The translations under genes and the position numbers were made by a program. Positions 9,502-17,681 of a DNA stretch of 64,000 nucleotides are shown one piece after another. Position 1 is the first letter of the stretch; every line of letters begins with the position of its first letter. The stretch covers positions 103,601-167,600 of the forward strand of contig NZ_JAKRMU010000006.1 of NCBI RefSeq assembly GCF_022345965.1, in the 5' to 3' direction. The notes below the pieces were generated by a model. It saw only the letters and a program-made list of their open reading frames with translations. It did not search any database and was not told the origin of the DNA. The DNA is from Corynebacterium sp. ACRQK (lineage in GTDB: Bacteria; Actinomycetota; Actinomycetes; Mycobacteriales; Mycobacteriaceae).

Positions 9502-10355
9502 GCGCTGAACAGCAGACGAATGGAGCCGAAGGGCAGCCGGACGGCACTCAGAACGGCACGAACGACCAATTCAACGTGCACCCCGGTGACGTGATCTTCC
9601 AAGCACCGGCAGTGGTTGTGGATCCGGATGGTTACCTGGACACCACGGACGTCGACCCCGCACACCTGGAGGCGTTCGTCGACGCCTTCGGCACCTCCCC
9701 CGGCGTGCTCGCCGTGCCGGGGTTGCCCGGCGCGGACGCGCTATTGGTGCTGGAAGTGCAGGACAACCCGGAGGCCGACGGCCAGGGGCCCGGCGCCGCG
9801 CAGGCCGACGGCGCCACCATCGTGGCCGTCCGCCTGGGTCTCATGAGCAGCGAAGCCGTCGCCAACCACTTGCCTTCGTTGGCGGATAAGCTCACCAAGC
9901 CGAAGGTCTTCTTCATCGGCGGCGACAACGAACCCGTCGTGCTCGCCGTTGGCCTGTTGGACGCGGACCGTTTGGAGCTGGACGCCGCGGGCGCCTCCGC
10001 CGCCTCCGGCAGCCCTGAAGCCCTAGCCCCCGCCAACCGCTTTGGCGCGCGCGGGCAGTTCATGCTGATCAGCACCGCCGAAGAGGCGCCCAGCGTGGAC
10101 GAGCAGGTAGCGCAGGTTGTCGGCCATGCGGACCCCTCTATGCTGCGCGGCCTGCGGCTCTTTCACAGCTATGTCTTCCTCAACGCCGCCGACGTGCGTG
10201 GCTGGCTGGATTCCGGGATCGCCGGCCTCCAGGCCGCAACCGCAGAGGATGTGTTCACGGACCGACCGGCGGAGACGTGGCGTCACATCATGAAGAACAG
10301 CCCCTTCCCCAAGAACCTGTTCGCAACCTGGGCGAGCCACCCGGAGCGCAACTAG
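9498..10355 (+). CDS. YqgE/AlgH (DUF179) family protein
   Basis: 285 residues. The N-terminal 30 residues are disordered. The rest shows YqgE/AlgH marks: VFFIGGDNEPVVLAVGLLD in the middle, RLFHSYVFLNAADVRGWLD, the PAETWRHIMKNS helix and a C-terminal FATWASHPERN. The family is widespread with no settled biochemical function. The GTG start overlaps the pcnA stop by 4 nt, with AGAGGTGGG about 10 nt upstream. The next gene begins on the base after its stop, so pcnA, this gene and brnFE look like one transcript. Confidence 0.72.
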   Translation: MSAEQQTNGAEGQPDGTQNGTNDQFNVHPGDVIFQAPAVVVDPDGYLDTTDVDPAHLEAFVDAFGTSPGVLAVPGLPGADALLVLEVQDNPEADGQGPGAAQADGATIVAVRLGLMSSEAVANHLPSLADKLTKPKVFFIGGDNEPVVLAVGLLDADRLELDAAGASAASGSPEALAPANRFGARGQFMLISTAEEAPSVDEQVAQVVGHADPSMLRGLRLFHSYVFLNAADVRGWLDSGIAGLQAATAEDVFTDRPAETWRHIMKNSPFPKNLFATWASHPERN

Positions 10356-11108
10356 GTGGCCGCGAGCAGCACCCACCGCGGCAGAAACGCTGACTGGCGC
10401 GCCGGGATTGCCGACGCCTGGCCTGTGGCCTTGGGCATGGTGCCGCTGGGCCTGGCCTTTGGCCTGCTGATCACCCAGGTCGGCTTCGCATGGTGGTGGG
10501 CGCCGATCTTCTCCTTCGTCATCTACGCGGGCTCGATGGAGTTCCTGGCAGTCTCGTTGGTCACGGGAGGCGTGGGGCCGCTGAGCGCGGCCCTGTACGG
10601 ATTCCTGGTGAACTTCCGCCACGCCTTTTACGCCCTGAACTACCCCATCGCCCAGGAGCGCGGCTGGCTGGCCAGGGCTTATGGCATATATGCGCTGACG
10701 GACGAGACGTATGCAATCCTCGCCGCCCGGCGCGACGCGAAGTGGTCGACCGCCCGCGTGATGGCGGTGCAGATTCTGCTGCAGGCCGGTTGGGTCGGCG
10801 GTGGCGTGCTCGGCGCGCTGTTCGGCAGTGCATTGCCCTTCGAGATTCAGGGCATGGAGTTCGCGCTGATTGCTTTGTTCACGGTGCTGGCGATTGAGGC
10901 GTTCGTGAGCTTCAAGGATCTCTCCCTGCCGATTGTGGCGGCGCTGTGCGGGGCGGTCGGCCTGCTGGTCTTGCCGGACAACATGTTGATGATCGGCATG
11001 AGCTTGTACTTCTTAAGCCTCATCGTGCGCTTCCTGTGCCCGCCGCTGAACCGTGCGCTGCGCTTGAAGGTCGGCGCGGATAACGCTGTCTCCCGAGAGG
11101 TGGAGTAG
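10356..11108 (+). CDS. brnF: Branched-chain amino acid exporter large subunit, AzlC family
   Basis: 250 residues with about six to seven membrane helices. MVPLGLAFGLLITQVG, YAGSMEFLAVSL and LYGFLVNFRHAFYALNYP are hallmarks of AzlC/BrnF. With BrnE it exports isoleucine, leucine, valine and methionine in C. glutamicum. GTG start directly after the previous stop; the partner gene follows with no gap. No Lrp-type regulator gene is adjacent in this window, unlike the brnFE-lrp arrangement known in C. glutamicum. Confidence 0.9.
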   Translation: MAASSTHRGRNADWRAGIADAWPVALGMVPLGLAFGLLITQVGFAWWWAPIFSFVIYAGSMEFLAVSLVTGGVGPLSAALYGFLVNFRHAFYALNYPIAQERGWLARAYGIYALTDETYAILAARRDAKWSTARVMAVQILLQAGWVGGGVLGALFGSALPFEIQGMEFALIALFTVLAIEAFVSFKDLSLPIVAALCGAVGLLVLPDNMLMIGMSLYFLSLIVRFLCPPLNRALRLKVGADNAVSREVE

Positions 11109-11501
11109 ATGCCCGCCGGCACCATCGCGCTTGCCACGCCCGCCACACATCTGCAGGCCGCCGCGGGCCTTCCCGAGGGCGTGCAGCTTGGCCCCACCCT
11201 GGCGATCCTCGGCTCGATCTTCCTGGTCACGCTCGCCCTGCGCGGCCTGCCTTTCGCCGCCCTGCGCTTCTTCCGCGAGTCCGACCTGGTCGCCTGGCTG
11301 GGCCTGGCCATGCCCGTTGGCGTGATGACCCTCCTGGTCGTCTACACCGTCTCCGGTCAGGCTGACGCGCCGGGTGGCTTCGCTGCCGTCGCCATCGCCT
11401 TGGTCTTCACCGTTGCCCTGCATCTCTGGCGCCGCTCGGCCACGTTGTCGATCTTGCTGGGAACGGTGCTGTATCTGGTGCTGGTGAACCTTATTTTTTG
11501 A
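11109..11501 (+). CDS. brnE: Branched-chain amino acid exporter small subunit, AzlD family
   Basis: 130 residues, four predicted helices including LAILGSIFLVTLALRGLPF and AWLGLAMPVGVMTLLVVYTV, characteristic of AzlD. It is the obligate partner of the AzlC-type subunit just upstream; the ATG follows that gene's stop directly. The stop is followed at once by a copy of the dispersed motif (TTTTTTGACGCCCC). Confidence 0.88.
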   Translation: MPAGTIALATPATHLQAAAGLPEGVQLGPTLAILGSIFLVTLALRGLPFAALRFFRESDLVAWLGLAMPVGVMTLLVVYTVSGQADAPGGFAAVAIALVFTVALHLWRRSATLSILLGTVLYLVLVNLIF

Positions 11502-11506
11502 CGCCC
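11491..11506 (-). repeat. Dispersed GGGCGTCA motif copy
   Basis: GGGGCGTCAAAAAATAA on the minus strand, spanning the brnE stop codon. See the finding on the dispersed motif. Confidence 0.5.
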
Positions 11507-11535
11507 CTCCCCCGCCGCACATAGCTCCAGCGCCG

Positions 11536-11548
11536 TAGAATAGCGCCC
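11536..11548 (+). promoter_or_regulatory. Leaderless-type -10 (TAGAAT) for Nudix gene
   Basis: TAGAAT at 11536-11541, 7 nt before the ATG at 11549; no Shine-Dalgarno. Confidence 0.5.
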
Positions 11549-12109
11549 ATGCCGACCCCTGACTTTATCGTTGAACTACGCAAGAAAATCGGCCACGACG
11601 AGCTGTGGCTTCCGGGCGTGACGGCCATTGTCATCCGGGACGTTCCAGAGGGCGCGCCCATCTGGGCCGTGCCGGAGGTGCTGTTGGTGAAGCGCGCCGA
11701 CGATGGTCAGTGGACCCCCGTGACGGGGATTGTGGATCCGCGGGAGGAGCCGCACCTGGCGGCGGTCCGTGAGGTGCGAGAGGAAACCGGCCTGCACGTG
11801 CAGGTGGATGCGCTGCTGGGTGTGGGCCAGGTCGGCCCTGTGGAATACCCGAATGGGGATGTGACCAGCTACGTGGACACCACCGTCCGCTGCACCGTGA
11901 TCCCCGACCCCGCGACTGGCGAGTTCAACGACGAGCCGGTGATCGGCGATGACGAGTCCACGCAGGTGGGCTGGTATTCGATCTCCCAGATGCCGCCAAT
12001 GCAGCCGCGTTTCCGCCTGGTGATTGCCGACGCGGTGGCGCAGATGAAGCACCCGGCGGGCTTCCGTCCGCGCATGGGTTACGTCAAGCGGCTGCAGAAG
12101 CCGGAATAG
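11549..12109 (+). CDS. Nudix hydrolase
   Basis: 186 residues. A complete Nudix box at ~60-82 (GIVDPREE, then REVREETGL) supports Mg-dependent hydrolysis of a nucleotide-type diphosphate; substrate unknown. Domain order and length resemble small actinobacterial MutT/ADP-ribose-pyrophosphatase-like enzymes. The ATG lies 7 nt after TAGAAT, so this gene has its own leaderless promoter separate from brnFE. It converges on the SBF-like transporter gene. Confidence 0.87.
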   Translation: MPTPDFIVELRKKIGHDELWLPGVTAIVIRDVPEGAPIWAVPEVLLVKRADDGQWTPVTGIVDPREEPHLAAVREVREETGLHVQVDALLGVGQVGPVEYPNGDVTSYVDTTVRCTVIPDPATGEFNDEPVIGDDESTQVGWYSISQMPPMQPRFRLVIADAVAQMKHPAGFRPRMGYVKRLQKPE

Positions 12110-12129
12110 GCGCAGTAGGCGCGGGCTCG

Positions 12130-12154
12130 CCCGGCGCCGCAAGTGCGCGCCGGG
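12130..12154. terminator. GC-rich hairpin between convergent genes
   Basis: CCCGGCGC and GCGCCGGG form an 8-bp stem with a 9-nt loop between two convergent genes. No T-tract, so termination activity is uncertain. Confidence 0.3.
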
Positions 12155-12186
12155 GCCGTCCTGCGGTCCGCCTAGCGCCCGTGCGC

Positions 12187-13200
12187 CTACCAGGTGTGCG
12201 CGCCCGCGGTCTTCCCACCCTCCGGGAAGCGCGCGGCATAGGAGCTGGCACGCAGGGAGCAGATCACCAGCTGCACCTGGTGGAAGATCATCAGCGGCAG
12301 GATCATCATGCCCAGGCTCGCCCCGCCGAACATCACCGCCGCCATGGGCAGCCCCGAGGCCAGGGACTTTTTAGTGCCCGCGAACTGGATGGCCACCTGG
12401 TCGGCATAGTCGAATCCCAGCTTCCGCGAGGTCACGCTCGTCACGCCCAGCATCAGATGCACCAGCGCGATGGAGCCTAGCACCAGTCCCAGAATCGTCA
12501 GCCAGTTGACGGAACTCCACACGCCGGAAACGATGCCCTCCGAGAAGCTGACGTACACCACCAGGCCGATGGAGATCTGGTCCACCTTCTTCGTCGCCTT
12601 GGAGGCCGCGAACTTGAACACCCACCTGCGCAGCAGCTGGCCGATGGCAAACGGCAGCAGTAGCTGGACTCCGATGTCGAGGAACGTGGTGGCGTCAATA
12701 TGAAAGCCTTCCGAAGAAGACATAAGCAACAGCACCAGCAGTGGTGTGAAGAGCACTCCCACAAGGCTAGACACGCTGGCCGCGACGATCGAGGCCGCGA
12801 CGTGGCCACGCGCGATGCTGGTGAACGCGACGGAAGATTGCACTGTCGATGGCACGAGGGTGCAGAAGAGAATGCCCAGGTAGAGCTCGTTTCCGACGAC
12901 TGCTTTCAGCGGCATCATCGCCACGCCGATCAGTGGGAAGACCACGAACGTGAATGCCATGATCAGCAGGTGCAGCCGCCAGTGCATCAGGCCTTTCAGG
13001 GCCTCCTGGGGTGACAAGCGCGCACCGTAGAGGAAAAACAGGAACGCAATGGCGATTTTGGTGATGGTGTTGGCGACATCCGCCGCCTCGCCGCGCACGG
13101 GCACAATGATCGCCGCCACGACTGCGATGACGATCAGGACGATGAGGAAGTCCGGCCGGTAATTAATGATGCGGTGCCATAGCGACTGTTTTGCTGCCAT
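12187..13200 (-). CDS. Bile acid:sodium symporter-like (SBF_like/YfeH) transporter
   Basis: 337 residues with about nine to ten hydrophobic helices. The pattern IAFLFFLYGARLSPQEALKG near residue 52 and LVPSTVQSSVAFTSIARG near 115 is typical of the SBF-like family. Substrate unknown; family members carry organic anions with sodium. The start ATG at 13200 abuts a copy of the dispersed motif on the same strand. Confidence 0.82.
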   Translation of the reverse strand: MAAKQSLWHRIINYRPDFLIVLIVIAVVAAIIVPVRGEAADVANTITKIAIAFLFFLYGARLSPQEALKGLMHWRLHLLIMAFTFVVFPLIGVAMMPLKAVVGNELYLGILFCTLVPSTVQSSVAFTSIARGHVAASIVAASVSSLVGVLFTPLLVLLLMSSSEGFHIDATTFLDIGVQLLLPFAIGQLLRRWVFKFAASKATKKVDQISIGLVVYVSFSEGIVSGVWSSVNWLTILGLVLGSIALVHLMLGVTSVTSRKLGFDYADQVAIQFAGTKKSLASGLPMAAVMFGGASLGMMILPLMIFHQVQLVICSLRASSYAARFPEGGKTAGAHTW

Positions 13201-13225
13201 GGGCCTTTATCTTATTGACGCCCCC
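13201..13225 (-). repeat. Dispersed GGGCGTCAATAAG motif copy
   Basis: On the minus strand GGGCGTCAATAAGATAAA runs into GGCCC just before the SBF-like gene's ATG. The outer GGGC/GCCC can pair around an A-rich loop. Confidence 0.55.
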
Positions 13226-13309
13226 GCCCCCGCGAACCTTGACCGTCCACAACTGGCCAGGCGGTGGGCGGGTTGGGCACCTGCCCGACGCTGATTGGGC
13301 GCCGATGGG

Positions 13310-14791
13310 TTAGACGATGGCGCGGTCGAGCTCCGCGACAGTCTGCTTCGGAATCAGCGCCGCCACGGCCGCGGCGATGCCGAGGATCACCGCTGCGACG
13401 ATAAACGCGGTGACATAACCCGTGACGGAATCAGAACCCTGCGGGGAGCCGGCGACCTGGAAGACCGGCAGCACGGCAAAGGACACGCCCGCGCCCAGGT
13501 TGAAGGCTGCGGAGTTCATGCCGGGGAGGAAGCCCTCGTTATCCTTCGGGGAGTTCACCACGCCCAGGTTGTTGATGACGATGTTGCCGATACCCGCGTA
13601 GGTGACGCCCAGCAGGATCACTGTGATGATCAGCACCGGCAGGGAGTGCACGCCGACGAACGCCAGAGCCAGCATGAGGGCCGCGCTGGCGAGGTTGGCG
13701 ATGATGATCAGCCGACCGTAGCCCACCTTCGGGGCCCAGCGTCCGGCGAAGGGGCCGACGGCCCAGCCGATGAGGGCGTACGGGGTCAGCAGCCACAAGG
13801 AGGCCTTGTCGGCTTCCAGGCCGAAGCCCGCATCCGGGTTCTGCGCCAGGGAGATAGCTAGGCCGTTGACTGCGGCGAACACGCCGGTCATGGTCAGCAC
13901 CGTGGTGGCCAGCAGCGCCCAGGTGTGGCGGCGGGCCAGGTACTTCGGGGCAACCAGTGGCTGGTCGTGGCGGTTTTCGTACTTCCAGAAGGCCAGGAAG
14001 ACGACCGCGCCGACAATGAACATGGCGATAACGTAAAGCCAGTTCGCTGCCCCGGCCTTGCCTGCCTCATTGACGCCCAACGTGATGCACAGCACCGATA
14101 CCACCAGCAGAGCAGCGCCCGCCCAGTCCATCTTCACATTGTCCGACGGCTTGGATTCCGGAGCGCCGAAGGCAATGACCAGGGTGGCGATGATGCCCAT
14201 GATTGCGATGAGCCAGAACACGGAGCGGAAGCCCCATTGCTCGGCCATCCAGCCGGCCAAGATCACGTCGATACCAGCGACGCCACCGTTGATGGCGGCG
14301 AGCAGACCCATGAGCGTGCCCAGGCGGACCTCCTCCTTGACCTGGCTGCGCAGGATGATCAGGGTCATGGGGATCGTCGGCCCGGCGATGCCCTGCATGG
14401 CGCGGGCGACCATCAGCACGCCAATGTTCGGCGCCAGCGCGGCGATGAGGCCGCCGAGGGACATCACGCCCAGCATGATGACGAGGATCTTCCGGCGGCC
14501 GACAATGTCGGACAGACGCGGCAGGAACAGACCGCACATGGCTCCACCGGTGAAGAAGGCGGTCTGGGTAAGACCCGTGGCAGCCTCGTCGGTGTTCAGC
14601 TCGCGAGCCATGGTCGCCAGCACCGGCGAGAGCATGGAGGCGTTCAGCTGAAACGCGACGGCCGCGGTGATCAGCACCGTCATCAACAGGCCGATACCGC
14701 CGGGACGGGAGTCGACCGGATCCGGGGAGGTTGCCGCAGCTGTGGCAGTGGCCGGCGATGCGGCCGCGGAGTTCGGGTTGTTGGAGTTCAT
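13310..14791 (-). CDS. MFS transporter
   Basis: 493 residues, 12-14 hydrophobic helices. The motif LPRLSDIVGRRKILVI (~75-90) is the MFS loop 2-3 signature (G-x3-D-x2-GRR-x), placing it among drug:proton antiporter-like permeases. Substrate not predictable. CGGAG sits 7 nt before the ATG. A pair of CAATTG palindromes lies 21-37 bp upstream of the ATG and may be an operator. No dedicated regulator gene is adjacent. Confidence 0.87.
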   Translation of the reverse strand: MNSNNPNSAAASPATATAAATSPDPVDSRPGGIGLLMTVLITAAVAFQLNASMLSPVLATMARELNTDEAATGLTQTAFFTGGAMCGLFLPRLSDIVGRRKILVIMLGVMSLGGLIAALAPNIGVLMVARAMQGIAGPTIPMTLIILRSQVKEEVRLGTLMGLLAAINGGVAGIDVILAGWMAEQWGFRSVFWLIAIMGIIATLVIAFGAPESKPSDNVKMDWAGAALLVVSVLCITLGVNEAGKAGAANWLYVIAMFIVGAVVFLAFWKYENRHDQPLVAPKYLARRHTWALLATTVLTMTGVFAAVNGLAISLAQNPDAGFGLEADKASLWLLTPYALIGWAVGPFAGRWAPKVGYGRLIIIANLASAALMLALAFVGVHSLPVLIITVILLGVTYAGIGNIVINNLGVVNSPKDNEGFLPGMNSAAFNLGAGVSFAVLPVFQVAGSPQGSDSVTGYVTAFIVAAVILGIAAAVAALIPKQTVAELDRAIV

Positions 14792-14811
14792 GGGCGGCTC
14801 CGATTCAACAT

Positions 14812-14829
14812 CAATTGAAAACCAATTGG
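14812..14829. promoter_or_regulatory. Paired CAATTG palindromes upstream of MFS gene
   Basis: CAATTG at 14812-14817 and 14823-14828, the second within the perfect 8-bp palindrome CCAATTGG. Centre spacing of 11 bp (one helical turn) suits a dimeric regulator. Confidence 0.35.
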
Positions 14830-14891
14830 GGTTCTAGTAGTTGCAGCTCGAACTTTAAGCGATGAATGCGCGCCTGACTAGAACCGCCTAG

Positions 14892-15926
14892 CTAGAATCC
14901 TGTACTCCCGATCCGTTGCAGCGCGTCGACCAGCAGGTTCCAGAAGCGATCGGCGTCGACGTCCACAGCCACGCGGGTGTGCACGGTAGCGCCCGCTGCG
15001 GTGGCGGAGGTGGTGGCGTCAATATCAGAATCATCCGCCGTGCCCAGTGCCGTCGGGTCCTGCCCGCCATCCTGGCTACCCCAGGTGCGGCGCAGGTCCA
15101 CGACGGTCGCCCCGCGCGTTAATTCGCCCTTGGTCTCCACGTCGATGGGCGCCAGGATTGTGCGCACGACCTGCGGATCTGCCACGGCCGCGACGGCCAG
15201 CGGGTCGTGCATCGGCGGGCCGGGGTAGTGGCGCTCTTTCATGTACGCGCCTCCGAAGAACTCCACCAGCTCCGCGATGAACTTCGCCACGTCCGTGTTG
15301 ACCTCCGCCAGCTGAGCCATCCGCTGCGGCGTGGCCAGCACCTTATGCGTGACGTCCAGCCCGACCATCGTCACCGGCCAGCCCGCGCCGAAAACGATCT
15401 TCGCGGCCTCCGGGTCTGCCAGGATGTTGAACTCGGCGCTCGGGGTCATGTTGCCTGCGTGATGCGCGCCACCCATCAGGGTGACGCCACCCACCCGCTC
15501 CACCAGCTCGGGATGCATGCGGGCGAACAGGGCAATGTTGGTCAGCGCCCCCGTGGGCACGAGGGTGACGGACCCCGGTTCGTTCTCTCGGATAATGTCC
15601 GCGATGAGGTTCACCGCGTGGCGGGGATCCAGCTCGGCCCCGGCGGCGGGCAGCTGCGGGCCGTCCAGGCCGCTATCCCCGTGGATTTCCTCCGGAATAA
15701 TCTGTGGTGCCACCAGCGGGCGGTCCGCCCCGGCGGCGAAGGGAATGCCGGTGATGTTGCCTACTCGCGCCAGGGCCAGGGCGTTCTTGGTGACCTTCTC
15801 CAATGTCTGGTTGCCCGCCACCGTCGTGATCGCCAGCAGATCCAGGTTAGGGTTACCCCAGGCCAGGAGCATGGCGATTGCGTCGTCGTGCCCCGGATCG
15901 CAGTCCAGGATGATCTTCTGTGTCAT
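14892..15926 (-). CDS. iunH: Inosine-uridine-type ribonucleoside hydrolase
   Basis: 344 residues. It cleaves the N-glycosidic bond of ribonucleosides to ribose and base. The calcium-binding N-terminal motif DCDPGHDD (8-15), the central LMGGAHHAGNMTPSAEFN region and a late DPLAVAAVADP are diagnostic of the IU-nucleoside hydrolase family. The ATG directly follows the ribokinase stop, so ribose released here can be phosphorylated by the product of the same transcript. Confidence 0.92.
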   Translation of the reverse strand: MTQKIILDCDPGHDDAIAMLLAWGNPNLDLLAITTVAGNQTLEKVTKNALALARVGNITGIPFAAGADRPLVAPQIIPEEIHGDSGLDGPQLPAAGAELDPRHAVNLIADIIRENEPGSVTLVPTGALTNIALFARMHPELVERVGGVTLMGGAHHAGNMTPSAEFNILADPEAAKIVFGAGWPVTMVGLDVTHKVLATPQRMAQLAEVNTDVAKFIAELVEFFGGAYMKERHYPGPPMHDPLAVAAVADPQVVRTILAPIDVETKGELTRGATVVDLRRTWGSQDGGQDPTALGTADDSDIDATTSATAAGATVHTRVAVDVDADRFWNLLVDALQRIGSTGF

Positions 15927-16856
15927 TTATGCGTCTCCTAGTCGACGGATTTCGTTCTCGGTGGCGTAGCTGCCCGCCGCGCCGCGCTTCTGCGTGGCCA
16001 GCGCCCCGGCCGCCGCGCCCAACGTGCACGCATCCACTAGGTTCTCCCCTTGCGCCAGCGCCGCCGCGAGCGTGCCGCAGAACGCATCGCCTGCACCAGT
16101 GGTGTCCACGACGCGCTCGACGTAGACGGCGGGGATGTGCACCGGTTCGGCGTCACTCTCCAAGATCATGGCACCACGCTGCCCCAAGGTAACAACCACA
16201 GAGCGAGCGATGGGGCGGAGCCGATCTAGCAGCTCCTCGATGGGCGTGCCGGGGGCGGCGTCGAGCACCGCGGCGGCCTCACCCTCGTTCAGCACCAGGG
16301 GGTCGGCTGCGGCCAGCAGGTCGGGGTCGCGTGTGGTTACGGGTGCGAGGTTCAGCACCAGCCGCGAGTCCGAGCCCGCCACCAGCTTCGGCAGCTCCGC
16401 GCTGTGCTCGGGGGTCAGTTCGCCCTGCGCAAGCACGATGGGTACGGGTCCGCGGCGGCGTAGGTCGTCGACGGTTTCGCGCTGCTGAGCGGGGCTGACC
16501 AGCTCGTTCGCACCAGAGGTGACGATGATGATGTTCTCGCCGCTCGGGTCGTTCATGATAAACGCGCGCCCGGTTGGCTGCCGACTAATCACGATGTAGT
16601 CGGTGTTCACGCCGTGTTCGCGCAGCTCCTTCAGCGCCAAGTCGCCTTGCGGGTCGCTGCCTACTGCAGATAGAAGCACGGTATTAACGCCCATGTGTGC
16701 GCAGGCGGCCGCCTGATTGGCCCCCTTTCCGCCCAGCCCCTCTATGCCGGGTTCCGCGATGGTCGTTTCCCCTGGTTGGGGGAAGTTCTGGACAGTGACG
16801 AAGGTGTCGACGTTGGTGGTGCCGGATACGACGACGGTGGCGTTGGAGTCTCTCAT
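15927..16856 (-). CDS. rbsK: Ribokinase
   Basis: 309 residues, PfkB family. GIEGLGGKGANQAAACAHMG (~37-56) is the first PfkB signature and DTTGAGDAFCGTLAAAL the second, with catalytic Asp in DTTGAGD. It phosphorylates ribose to ribose-5-phosphate. First gene of a two-gene operon with iunH, making a nucleoside-ribose salvage unit. No ribose ABC transporter or LacI-type regulator is adjacent. Confidence 0.92.
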   Translation of the reverse strand: MRDSNATVVVSGTTNVDTFVTVQNFPQPGETTIAEPGIEGLGGKGANQAAACAHMGVNTVLLSAVGSDPQGDLALKELREHGVNTDYIVISRQPTGRAFIMNDPSGENIIIVTSGANELVSPAQQRETVDDLRRRGPVPIVLAQGELTPEHSAELPKLVAGSDSRLVLNLAPVTTRDPDLLAAADPLVLNEGEAAAVLDAAPGTPIEELLDRLRPIARSVVVTLGQRGAMILESDAEPVHIPAVYVERVVDTTGAGDAFCGTLAAALAQGENLVDACTLGAAAGALATQKRGAAGSYATENEIRRLGDA

Positions 16857-16898
16857 GGTTCCCCAGAATACTGGGTTACCGGATGGGGCGGTGCTGGG

Positions 16899-17597
16899 CT
16901 AGGCCTGGGCGGAGTCTTGCGCCGAGGCGGCTCGCTGGGCGGCCTCCCAGTCCACGCCGCCGCCCTCGCAGGAGCCATTCAGCGAGCAGCTGCCGCAGGC
17001 CTTGCCGCTTGCGCACGCCTCCGCGCTCACCGTACCAGCCTTGGCGCCGGAGCCCGCAGCCTGACCAGCGCGAATGCCAGCACCCTGATCTGCGCCAACG
17101 CCAGCGCCCGCAGCGGCCCCAGCGCCAACGCCAGAGCCGTCGGAACAGCAAGCGCCAGCGGAGTCGGAAGCGTCGGCGGCCTCGCTGGAATCGCCGAAGC
17201 AGGAGTCCGAGGTGGCGTCACCGCTAGAGCAACAAGAAGAATTGGCGGCCTCGAGCTGGGCAGCACGGGCATCCAGACGGGCGACGGCGTGGGCACCCAA
17301 TGCGGAGCCCAGGCCAATCAAGAAAGCGGCACCGACCAGCAACAATGCAAAGACCAGCCACATCCAACCGCTCACCTTCAGGGTGATCAGCGCCGCGCCA
17401 ATGAACGCTGCGCCGGCTCCCATCCAGGCCGGGCCGACGATGCGGTGCGCGGTGTTCCAGAGTTCCTCGGTCTTGCGAACCTCCGGAACGCGCAGGCCAA
17501 CGACCGGGTTACCCGGCAACTTCCCCAAAGCCCCCAGCAGGCCCGCGATGAAAAAGGCCAGGCCCACGACTACCAACACAACGGTCAACACGATCAT
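16899..17597 (-). CDS. SdpI-family membrane protein with Cys-rich tail
   Basis: 232 residues from ATG 17597 (7 nt after TAGACT). Three hydrophobic segments frame NPVVGLRVPEVRKTEELWNTAHRIVGP, the SdpI/YfhL signature (a family that includes the immunity protein to SDP toxin in Bacillus). After ~residue 105 there is a long Ala/Gly/Ser tail holding nine cysteines, ending in CASGKACGSCSLNGSC (C-x5-C-x2-C-x5-C). The tail looks metal- or disulfide-binding and is unusual for the family. An in-frame ATG at 17630 lies upstream of the putative promoter and is less likely. Divergent from leuS. Confidence 0.72.
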   Translation of the reverse strand: MIVLTVVLVVVGLAFFIAGLLGALGKLPGNPVVGLRVPEVRKTEELWNTAHRIVGPAWMGAGAAFIGAALITLKVSGWMWLVFALLLVGAAFLIGLGSALGAHAVARLDARAAQLEAANSSCCSSGDATSDSCFGDSSEAADASDSAGACCSDGSGVGAGAAAGAGVGADQGAGIRAGQAAGSGAKAGTVSAEACASGKACGSCSLNGSCEGGGVDWEAAQRAASAQDSAQA

Positions 17598-17610
17598 GCG
17601 AAACAGTCTA
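17598..17610 (-). promoter_or_regulatory. Leaderless-type -10 (TAGACT) for SdpI-like gene
   Basis: TAGACT at 17610-17605 on the minus strand, 7 nt before the ATG at 17597. Confidence 0.5.
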
Positions 17611-17667
17611 TTACCGCAGGTGGCCAACAAGCCAAACGCAATAACCTGCCCTGTCCGGGCGACCTAC

Positions 17668-17681
17668 TAGACTGTTGAAGC
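17668..17681 (+). promoter_or_regulatory. Leaderless-type -10 (TAGACT) for leuS
   Basis: TAGACT at 17668-17673, 8 nt before the leuS ATG. The same hexamer drives the divergent gene. No T-box or Shine-Dalgarno is visible. Confidence 0.5.
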
